From Hyphomicrobiales bacterium (lineage in GTDB: Bacteria; Pseudomonadota; Alphaproteobacteria; Rhizobiales; Kaistiaceae), in assembly GCA_017305815.1 (NCBI GenBank), contig JAFKJZ010000645.1, positions 1-5,651 on the forward strand: a stretch of 5,651 bases of DNA, in the 5' to 3' direction. The notes beneath the pieces are model-generated. The model was given only the letters and a program-made list of their open reading frames with translations. It did not search any database and was not told the origin of the DNA. This document shows positions 1 through 5,651 of this stretch, one piece after another; position 1 is the first letter of the stretch; each line of letters begins with the position of its first letter. The position numbers and the translations under genes are program-made.

Positions 1-899
<899 letters not shown>

Positions 900-910
900 C
901 TACGGCGTCA

Positions 911-926
911 CGGCGCTGGCGCGCCG
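911..926. other. Small GC hairpin between ctaC and ctaD
   Basis: A 6-bp inverted repeat, CGGCGC and GCGCCG with a 4-nt loop, sits in the 86-nt ctaC-ctaD spacer. It has no T-run, so it does not look like an intrinsic terminator. At most it could affect mRNA processing or stability between the two cistrons. In GC-rich DNA this may be chance. Confidence 0.3.
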
Positions 927-964
927 GAGCCGATCAATTGCAATCCTGCGTGGGTAGGCTGCCC

Positions 965-1885
965 TCAGCGGGCAGCGACCTCGACAGCGGTTTCCGAGGC
1001 CTTGGCGACCTTGTCCTTCGCGACAGCCTCCGCCAGCGCCTTGTAGGCGCCCGGCAGATCGTCCTTCGCCTGGGCGACCCAGGTCTTGAACTGGTCCGGC
1101 GACACGACGCGGATGGCGATGGGCATGAAGGCGTGGTTGACGCCGCAGAGCTCGGAGCACTGGCCGTAATAGACACCCTCGCGCTCGGCGAGGAACCAGG
1201 TCTCGTTCAGGCGACCGGGAACCGCGTCGACCTTGATGCCGAAGGCGGGCAGCGCGAACGAGTGGATCACGTCGGCGCCAATGACCTGCAGACGGACCAC
1301 CGTGCCGACCGGAACGATCATGTCGTTGTCGACGGCGAGCAGGCGCGGCTGATTGACGGGATCGGTGCGATCCTTGTCCTCGAGCATGGTCGAGTCGAAG
1401 GCGACGCCCTCATTGTCCGGATATTCGTAGTTCCAGTACCACTGCAGGCCGGTCGCCTTGACGGTCAGCGTCTTGGCCGGGTCGTAGTCCTTGATGATGC
1501 GGCCGGGGTCTTCCTGCGCGAACAGCAGCGAGAAGGACGGAACCGAGATGCCGATCAGGATCAGGATCGGGGCGAGCGTCCACACGACCTCGATCATCGT
1601 GTTGTGCGAGGTGCGCGAGGGCACCGGGTTCGCCTTCGCATTGAAGCGGAGAACGACATAGACGAGCAGCGCCAGAACGACGAGCACGACGATCGCCATG
1701 GCGACCGTGATGCCGAAATTGAAGCTGCGGATCTTTTCCATGATCGGGGACGCAGCGGGCTGCATCCACATCGCCCAGGGGGTCGGCTGAGCGGCCTGCG
1801 CCACGCCCATCAATCCGCCCAGTGCCGCCGCAGACGCTCCACCGAGCGCCAAAAATGATCCGAGACGCGTGATCGCCTTCGTCAC
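965..1885 (-). CDS. ctaC: Cytochrome c oxidase subunit II (CuA subunit)
   Basis: Takes electrons from cytochrome c at the binuclear CuA centre and passes them to subunit I. The protein has 306 residues. An N-terminal signal peptide (about 1-31, ending VAQA) is followed by two membrane segments at about 59-80 and 99-122 and a periplasmic cupredoxin domain. All six CuA ligands are present: His208 (VIHSF), Cys243, Glu245 and Cys247 (CSELC), His251 and Met254. The aromatic electron-entry patch is GLQWYWNYEYP at 146-156, with Trp149 and Trp151. A C-terminal tail of about 35 residues, rich in Ala and Lys, extends beyond the core domain; subunit II tails vary, so this is not evidence of damage. Translation starts at GTG (1885-1883), chosen because AGGGAG lies 7 nt upstream and the signal peptide follows directly. 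It is the first gene of the minus-strand cox operon. Confidence 0.97.
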   Translation of the reverse strand: MTKAITRLGSFLALGGASAAALGGLMGVAQAAQPTPWAMWMQPAASPIMEKIRSFNFGITVAMAIVVLVVLALLVYVVLRFNAKANPVPSRTSHNTMIEVVWTLAPILILIGISVPSFSLLFAQEDPGRIIKDYDPAKTLTVKATGLQWYWNYEYPDNEGVAFDSTMLEDKDRTDPVNQPRLLAVDNDMIVPVGTVVRLQVIGADVIHSFALPAFGIKVDAVPGRLNETWFLAEREGVYYGQCSELCGVNHAFMPIAIRVVSPDQFKTWVAQAKDDLPGAYKALAEAVAKDKVAKASETAVEVAAR

Positions 1886-1892
1886 GTGTACA

Positions 1893-1898
1893 CTCCCT
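1893..1898 (-). promoter_or_regulatory. Ribosome binding site deciding the GTG start of ctaC
   Basis: Read on the minus strand this is AGGGAG, 7 nt before the GTG codon at 1885. No ATG in the same frame sits nearby with comparable spacing, so the non-ATG start is well supported. Confidence 0.8.
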
Positions 1899-1929
1899 AT
1901 CCATGCCTTTACGGCATCGAAGCCGATCA

Positions 1930-1964
1930 GCGCAACGAAGCTCGAAAAACGGCCTCCGTTGCGC
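1930..1964. promoter_or_regulatory. 8-bp inverted repeat in the ctaC leader
   Basis: GCGCAACG (1930-1937) and CGTTGCGC (1957-1964) are perfect complements separated by 19 nt. The nearer arm is 44 nt before the ctaC start codon. On the ctaC transcript it could form a leader hairpin; as DNA the two half-sites are 27 nt apart centre to centre, between two and three helical turns. Either a regulator site or an RNA structure is possible, and I cannot assign a regulator. The pairing is directly visible; the function is inference. Confidence 0.4.
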
Positions 1965-2019
1965 CATTTTCCACAACACTATAGGCCGAAGGCGTTTTTC
2001 TGCCATGCGGAGAGTTCGG

Positions 2020-2031
2020 ATTCGGCCGAAT
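2020..2031. promoter_or_regulatory. Perfect 12-bp palindrome, candidate operator
   Basis: ATTCGGCCGAAT reads the same on both strands. It lies in the divergent region, 135 nt from the ctaC start and 161 nt from the ialB-like start, where an operator could affect both units. The factor is unknown. A second GGCCGAA lies close by at 1984-1990, which could be a further half-site. Confidence 0.35.
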
Positions 2032-2176
2032 ATCGACCGAGACAAACCACATGCCCCTTTGCCTAGCAACGGGGGATCGTGAGATGAGATGCGGCAAATC
2101 GCGCTCGATGGGGAGTCCCGCAAGGGTTACTGCGGCGAGCGTCGTCGTGCATTGATGTACGGCAATTGTGAGAATC

Positions 2177-2182
2177 GAGGAG
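2177..2182 (+). promoter_or_regulatory. Ribosome binding site deciding the start of the ialB-like gene
   Basis: GAGGAG ends 9 nt before the GTG at 2192-2194. An in-frame GTG at 2168 would add eight residues but has no purine-rich site in front of it. The start at 2192 also gives a compact signal peptide, so I prefer it. Confidence 0.7.
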
Positions 2183-2191
2183 ATCGCTCAG

Positions 2192-2731
2192 GTGAAGGTC
2201 TATCCAACTGTGCGTCTTGGCGCATTCCGGCCCCTGCGAATCGTTCTAAACGCGCTGGCCGTGGCTGCCCTGGCGGCCGCCATGCCGGGTGCGGCGTCCG
2301 CGCAGGGCGTCTCCAAGGGCATGCATGGCGACTGGGAGACGCGCTGTGACAAGCCCCCGGGCGCGCAGGGCGAAGTCTGTTCGATGATGCAGTTCGTGAC
2401 GGCCGAGGACCGCGACAATGTCGGCCTCTCCGTCATCGTGCTGAAGACGGCCGACAAGAAGTCGAAGGTGATGCGTGTGCTGGCGCCGCTCGGCGTGCTG
2501 CTGCCGTCCGGCCTCGGCCTCAAGATCGACCAGAACGAGATGGGACGCGCCGGCTTCGTCCGCTGCCTGCCGGACGGCTGTCTCGCCGAGGTGATCCTCG
2601 ACGACGACCTGATCGGCAAGCTGCGCAATGGAAAGACGGCTACCTTTGTCATCTTCCAGACACCGGAAGAAGGTATCGGCATCCCGATCTCGCTGAACGG
2701 CTTCGGCCAGGGCTTCGACGCCCTCCCCTGA
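2192..2731 (+). CDS. IalB-family (invasion-associated locus B) secreted protein
   Basis: Predicted periplasmic or envelope protein of the IalB family (Pfam PF06776). The family is named for Bartonella IalB, which promotes erythrocyte invasion; homologues are widespread in free-living Alphaproteobacteria, where the role is unclear. From the GTG at 2192 it has 179 residues. A signal peptide has a basic n-region (KVYPTVRLGAFRPLR), a hydrophobic core at about 17-31 and a likely cut after AASA (residue 37). The mature start HGDWETRC (45-52) is characteristic of the family. Four cysteines, 52, 63, 125 and 130, form two close pairs suited to disulfides (CDKPPGAQGEVC and CLPDGC). The hydrophobic stretch LAPLGVLLPSGLGLKID (98-113) is also typical. 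An alternative GTG at 2168 would give 187 residues. The next gene follows after 20 nt, so the two are probably co-transcribed. Nothing here shows virulence. Confidence 0.88.
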   Translation: MKVYPTVRLGAFRPLRIVLNALAVAALAAAMPGAASAQGVSKGMHGDWETRCDKPPGAQGEVCSMMQFVTAEDRDNVGLSVIVLKTADKKSKVMRVLAPLGVLLPSGLGLKIDQNEMGRAGFVRCLPDGCLAEVILDDDLIGKLRNGKTATFVIFQTPEEGIGIPISLNGFGQGFDALP

Positions 2732-2751
2732 CGCGCAAAGGACGGAACATC

Positions 2752-3363
2752 ATGGCCCGCATCGAGACGATGGAAACGCTGCGGGCCATCGATGGAGCGC
2801 CGAAGCTGCGCTCCGTCGCCAAGCAGCTCGACCACATCGACCGGCACTGCCGGTCCTTCATCGCGCTGTCGCCGTTCGTCGTCATCGCCACGCAGGGGCC
2901 GGACGGCCTCGGCGACGCGACGCCGCGCGGCGACCATCCGGGCTTTGTCGGCGTGGCCGACGAGAAGATGCTCGTCATCCCCGACCGCGTCGGCAACAAC
3001 CGGATCGATTCCCTCGCCAACCTGGTCGAGCGGCCGGGCGTCGGCCTGCTGTTCCTGATCCCCGGCGTCGACGAGACGCTGCGCGTCAACGGCGTCGCGG
3101 CGATCGACGACGACCTCGCGCTGCGCACCGCGCACATCGCCGAAGGCAAGGTGCCGGCGACCGTGCTGGTGATCACGGTGCGCGAGGCCTACCTGCAATG
3201 CGGCAAGGCGGTGATGCGCTCGAAGCTCTGGGCCGAGGAAAGCCGGATCGACCGCGGCCTGCTGCCGACCATGGGCGAGATGCTCAAGGACCACACGCGC
3301 TCCGGCGAGCCTGCCGAAACCCAGGCCGAGATGCTCGCCCGCTACGCGACCAGCCTCTACTGA
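2752..3363 (+). CDS. PPOX-type FMN-binding flavoprotein (pyridoxamine 5'-phosphate oxidase-like family)
   Basis: Cytoplasmic protein of 203 residues with the split-barrel flavin-binding fold of pyridoxamine 5'-phosphate oxidase relatives. It resembles the subgroup typified by Deinococcus DR_2398 and mycobacterial MSMEG_1061. Recognisable segments are SPFVVIATQGPDG with DATPRGD (40-61), IPDRVGNNRIDSL (76-88), LLFLIPGVDETLRVNG (99-114) and AYLQCGKAVMRSKLW (146-160). Relatives bind FMN or F420 and carry out assorted redox reactions; this subgroup's substrate is not known to me, and it should not be called PdxH. No signal peptide or membrane segment is seen. The ATG at 2752 has AAAGGA at 2737-2742, 9 nt upstream. 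The 20-nt gap after the ialB-like stop suggests one transcript, but no functional link is apparent. It converges with aroA. Confidence 0.88.
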   Translation: MARIETMETLRAIDGAPKLRSVAKQLDHIDRHCRSFIALSPFVVIATQGPDGLGDATPRGDHPGFVGVADEKMLVIPDRVGNNRIDSLANLVERPGVGLLFLIPGVDETLRVNGVAAIDDDLALRTAHIAEGKVPATVLVITVREAYLQCGKAVMRSKLWAEESRIDRGLLPTMGEMLKDHTRSGEPAETQAEMLARYATSLY

Positions 3364-3390
3364 GGCTGATTCCCAGAACTCGATCATCAT

Positions 3391-3420
3391 CCTGAGGTGC
3401 CCGGCGAAGCCGGGCCTCGA
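3391..3420. repeat. REP-like extragenic palindrome, possible terminator hairpin
   Basis: The core GCCCGGC (3399-3405), loop GAA, GCCGGGC (3409-3415) forms a 7-bp all-GC stem. It extends by GAG (3394-3396) pairing with CTC (3416-3418) across a 2-nt bulge. The arrangement CCTGAGGTGCCC ... CCTCGAAG, preceded by ATCAT, matches from memory a small palindrome dispersed in intergenic regions of many Hyphomicrobiales genomes. In full copies the right end completes a longer outer stem (AAGGATGA); here it reads AAGAAGGGC, so the outer arm seems decayed. It sits 27 nt after the flavoprotein stop, between convergent genes. There is no T-run, so Rho-independent termination is doubtful, but it may protect 3' ends. 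Confidence 0.6.
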
Positions 3421-3436
3421 AGAAGGGCATTGGAGT

Positions 3437-3456
3437 CCTGAAGGGTGCCCCTCAGG
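3437..3456. terminator. Hairpin overlapping the aroA stop codon
   Basis: CCTGA (3437-3441) pairs with TCAGG (3452-3456), and GGG (3443-3445) faces CCC (3448-3450) with one A/C mismatch between the two stems, giving a tight hairpin. It includes the aroA stop codon (TGA, read on the minus strand from 3454-3452). No T-run follows on either strand, so terminator activity is only a possibility. Confidence 0.3.
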
Positions 3457-4683
3457 CCTCCAGCTTCACGCCGAGCCCCTGCATCGCTTCCCAGTAGGTC
3501 GGATAGGTCTTCGCGACGCAGCCTGGGTCGAGGATGGTGATGCCGCCGATCTTCAGGCCGGCGAGCGCGAAGCTCATGGCGATGCGGTGATCCGAATAGG
3601 TGGTGATCTGGGTCGGCAGCGTCTGGCCGGCGAGCGAGGGATCGGAAGCGACGATCAGGTCGTCGCCCTCCTCCGTGCCGAGCCCAGGCCGGATACGCGA
3701 CAGCTCGGTCGCCACCGCCGAAACGCGGTCGCATTCCTTGACGCGCAGATTGGCGATGCCAACGAAGCGCACCGGCGTGTTGTTGAAGGCGGCGAGCACG
3801 GCGATGGTCGGAACCGCGTCCTGCATCTGCGAGCCGTCGATCACCGCCGGCAGGTTCGGGAACATGGCGATGACCTCGCGCGCCTTCGCGTCCGGCTGCG
3901 TGAACGCATCCGAAGGCACGCCGAGATCGATGCTGCCGCCGGTCAGCACTTCCGCCGCCCAGAGATAGGTGGCGGCCGAGGCGTCGGGCTCGATGACGAA
4001 GTCGGTCGCGCGGTAGCCGGTCGGCTGCACGCGCCAGCTCGCCGCGTCGATCTGCTCGACCACGCCGCCGAAGGCGCGCATCGCCGCGATCGTCAGGTCG
4101 ACATAGCCGCGCGCGCCGATCTCGCTGCCGGTCAGCGCCACCTCGATCGGGCCGTTGCCGAAGGCGGCCGCCATCAGCAGCGCCGAGACATACTGGCTCG
4201 ACAGGCCGCCGTCGATTTCGACGCGGCCGGTCCCGAAGGCGCCGTTGCCATGCACGGTGACGGGTGGATAGCCGCCGGTGTCGCTGGCGTCGATGCCGAG
4301 CGAGCGCAGCGCCTCGACCAGCGGGCCGATCGGCCGCTTGCGCATATGCGCGTCGCCGTCGACGACGACGGTTCCCTCGACCAGCGCTACCGCCGCCGAA
4401 AGGAAGCGCATCGCCGTGCCGGCATTGCCGAGGAACAGCGGCTCCGCGGGCGGGTTGAGGCGGCCGGTGCTGGTGACGATGACGGTCGGGCGCCGGCCAT
4501 CAGGTTGGTGTCGAGGCTCTTCAGCGCGCCGGTCAGTCGGCTGGTGCCCCTGGCGAGCGCCGCCAGCAGCAGCGCGCGGTTGGTGATCGACTTCGACCCG
4601 GGCGGGGTGACGCGGCCGTTCAGCGGGCCGGACACCGGGATGATCGTCAATGCCTGCCTGTCCAGACCGAATGCCGTCGCCAT
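3452..4683 (-). pseudogene. aroA: 3-phosphoshikimate 1-carboxyvinyltransferase (EPSP synthase), frameshifted
   Basis: EPSP synthase joins phosphoenolpyruvate to shikimate-3-phosphate in the shikimate pathway. The reading begins at ATG 4683 ([10 protein letters not shown]), with AGAGGA 10 nt upstream, and runs through [10 protein letters not shown] and [10 protein letters not shown]. It then loses frame near 4485-4497, giving only a 98-residue product ending at 4387. The rest of the enzyme continues in another frame ([14 protein letters not shown]) for 348 residues to the stop at 3452. Measured against E. coli AroA, about 12-17 codons between the two parts are missing, and the net loss must be 1 mod 3. 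Active-site residues survive on both sides: Lys31, Ser32 and Arg36, then [16 protein letters not shown], the Asp of DAVPTIA, RVKECDR, DHRIAM and CVAKTYP. Spacings between most of these match E. coli. The product as read would be inactive. Recent mutation or an assembly error are both possible. Confidence 0.88.
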
Positions 4684-4723
4684 GCTCTTTCCATCCTCTT
4701 TCGGCGGGTCGCGGCGCAGCAGA

Positions 4724-4735
4724 CTCTTCGAAGAG
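4724..4735. promoter_or_regulatory. Perfect 12-bp palindrome upstream of aroA
   Basis: CTCTTCGAAGAG is self-complementary and lies 41 nt before the aroA start, in the 204-nt gap between divergent aroA and the LprI-like gene. It could be an operator or a leader element. No factor can be named, and chance is possible. Apart from this and the two ribosome sites I see no other clear signal in the gap. Confidence 0.3.
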
Positions 4736-4887
4736 CGTGCCGGCCAGCGTTTTCCGTCCTGTGTTCCGTGCCGCAGCGTATGGGCCATTCGGGGGGCGAA
4801 AGGCAATGGGGGACGGCGCAAGGATGGTCCTCGACAAGCTCCCGGCGTCGGATCAATCTCCGCCCATTCCAGCAAAGGTGCATCGTC

Positions 4888-5244
4888 ATGAAACTTTTCC
4901 CCCTCCTGATCCTGACGAGCCTCGGCCTGACGGCGGCGATTCCCGCGCACGCCGCCAGCTTCAACTGCGCCAAGGCAACCGCGCCGGACGAGATCGCCAT
5001 CTGCCAGGATCCGACGCTGTCGGAACGCGATACCGAGATGGCGGCGCTCTGGTTCGCGTATAACAAGGTGCCGATGCTGATGGGCGCCAATGCCGCGCGC
5101 CGCGACGCCGCGGCGGATTTCCTCAAGCTCCGCGCCGCCTGCGGCGGCGACACCGCCTGTCTCGGCCGGGTCTACGACGCCCGCATCGCCGCGCTCAGGG
5201 CCGAGATCTCGCTGGCCATGGACGCGCTCGCCGGCCAGCAATAG
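4888..5244 (+). CDS. Small secreted LprI/DUF1311-type protein
   Basis: A 118-residue predicted periplasmic protein. A signal peptide ([22 protein letters not shown], cut after residue 22) precedes a mature domain starting ASFNCAKA. The pattern [15 protein letters not shown] followed by [15 protein letters not shown] (residues 26-55) is the signature of the LprI N-terminal/DUF1311 family (Pfam PF07007). The family is named for mycobacterial LprI, reported as a lysozyme inhibitor; most members are uncharacterised. There is no lipobox cysteine, so unlike LprI itself it is probably soluble. Cysteines 27, 39, 85 and 91 would form two disulfides (for example 27-39 and 85-91). The start at 4888 has AAAGGTG at 4874-4880, 7 nt upstream; a longer in-frame opening back to 4768 would bury the signal peptide and is rejected. 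It is followed after 81 nt by tldD. Lysozyme inhibition is inferred only from family name. Confidence 0.85.
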   Translation: MKLFPLLILTSLGLTAAIPAHAASFNCAKATAPDEIAICQDPTLSERDTEMAALWFAYNKVPMLMGANAARRDAAADFLKLRAACGGDTACLGRVYDARIAALRAEISLAMDALAGQQ

Positions 5245-5325
5245 GCACGGGCCCATCGGCAAGGGGGTGCGAAAGCGCTCGCAATCTCCTATTTCTGCAC
5301 TTCAGATTGAATTCCGGAGCTTGCC

Positions 5326-5651
5326 ATGGCCGATGAACATCTTTCCATTCTCGCGCGCGCCGGCCTCGACCGCGACGAGACGCGAACCGTCGTGGCCGAG
5401 GCGCTCTCCGGCGCCGACGATGGCGAGCTCTATCTCGAATACGCGCAGTCCGAGGGCCTCGTCTTCGACAATGGCCGCCTGTCGGGCGCGAGCTTCGACA
5501 CGCGCCAGGGCTTCGGGCTCCGTGCCGTCGCCGGCGAAGCCGTCGGCTATGCGCATGCGGGCGAAGTCTCGCTCGACGCCATCCGCCGCGCCGGCGAGGC
5601 CGTCGCCTCGGTGAAGCGCGGCCATGCCGGCACGCTGGCCGAGCCGCCGCA
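5326..5651 (+). CDS. tldD: Metalloprotease TldD (N-terminal part, cut by window edge)
   Basis: The first 108 codons of a protein usually about 470-480 residues long. The visible part fits the PmbA/TldD N-terminal domain: ELYLEYAQSEGLVFDNGRLS (34-53), then DTRQGFGLRAVAGEAVGYAHAGE (58-80). TldD works with TldE (PmbA) as a heterodimeric zinc protease; in E. coli it processes microcin B17 and degrades the antitoxin CcdA. The zinc-binding HExxxH region lies beyond the right edge, so catalytic competence cannot be judged. The ATG at 5326 has GGAG at 5316-5319, 6 nt upstream. From memory, tldD often lies near ialB-like and cox genes in Hyphomicrobiales, which supports both the assignment and the taxon. 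Confidence 0.9.
   Translation, partial: MADEHLSILARAGLDRDETRTVVAEALSGADDGELYLEYAQSEGLVFDNGRLSGASFDTRQGFGLRAVAGEAVGYAHAGEVSLDAIRRAGEAVASVKRGHAGTLAEPP

Larger units (their letters stand above)
1886..2191. other. Divergent intergenic region between ctaC and the ialB-like gene
   Basis: This 306-nt stretch must hold the promoters of two divergent units, the minus-strand cox operon and the plus-strand ialB-like/flavoprotein pair. It is visibly less GC-rich than the flanking genes, with several A or T runs (for example around 1943-1949 and 1994-1999). I see an 8-bp inverted repeat, a 12-bp palindrome, and a TATAGT hexamer on the minus strand (1983-1978) that could be a -10 element but lacks a convincing -35 partner. 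I found no tRNA, small gene or terminator with a T-run here. Confidence 0.6.

Noticed and set aside
1959..1986. Plus-strand promoter TTGCGC with TATAGG
   Set aside because: The spacing is only 15 nt and it lies about 200 nt from the ialB-like start; the match is too weak to report.
2200..3390. Minus-strand open frame of 396 codons opposite the ialB-like and flavoprotein genes
   Set aside because: It spans two real genes and the gap between them on the other strand, with no recognisable family, and is best explained by GC bias.
4485..4500. Programmed ribosomal frameshift in aroA
   Set aside because: No slippery heptamer or downstream structure is evident, and codons for a conserved segment are missing, which a frameshift signal would not explain.
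3452..4837. One 461-codon reading of aroA starting at 4837
   Set aside because: The first 113 or so residues of this frame (upstream of about 4498) are out of frame with the true AroA N-terminus and show no homology; it is an artefact of the frameshift.
3587..4891. Plus-strand open frame of 434 codons opposite aroA
   Set aside because: Considered because aroA is broken, but the product is a repetitive Arg/Asp/Ala/His sequence while the aroA frames hold all the conserved catalytic motifs.

Overview
The window looks like chromosomal DNA of a high-GC alphaproteobacterium, most likely of the order Hyphomicrobiales (Rhizobiales). The evidence is an aa3-type cytochrome oxidase operon (ctaC-ctaD), an IalB-family periplasmic protein, a tldD start close by, GC-rich third codon positions, and a short extragenic palindrome resembling a dispersed element of this order. 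I cannot name a genus from the sequence.

Layout. Positions 1-1885, minus strand: a respiratory operon with ctaC (oxidase subunit II, complete, GTG start) followed by ctaD (subunit I, cut by the left edge after 292 codons). Positions 1886-2191: a 306-nt divergent intergenic region with an 8-bp inverted repeat in the ctaC leader and a 12-bp perfect palindrome. Positions 2192-3363, plus strand: ialB-like gene and a PPOX-type flavoprotein gene, 20 nt apart and probably co-transcribed. Positions 3364-3451: a convergent gap with two hairpins. Positions 3452-4683, minus strand: aroA (EPSP synthase), interrupted by a frameshift with an apparent small deletion near 4485-4497. Positions 4888-5244, plus strand: a small secreted LprI/DUF1311-type protein. 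Positions 5326-5651, plus strand: the first 108 codons of tldD, cut by the right edge.

How the genes relate. CtaC accepts electrons from cytochrome c at its CuA site and passes them to the heme a and heme a3/CuB centres of CtaD. Every ligand expected in the visible sequence is present. The IalB-like and LprI-like products both carry signal peptides and four cysteines, so they are probably disulfide-containing envelope proteins. The flavoprotein and tldD are housekeeping or accessory genes with no evident pathway link to the oxidase.

I do not see a novel defence, mobile or RNA-based system. The observation most worth checking is the broken aroA. Its catalytic residues are intact on both sides of the break. 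It resembles the E. coli-like (class I) EPSP synthase rather than the class II-like enzyme I associate with Hyphomicrobiales. It may therefore be a recently disabled second copy, or an assembly or sequencing error.
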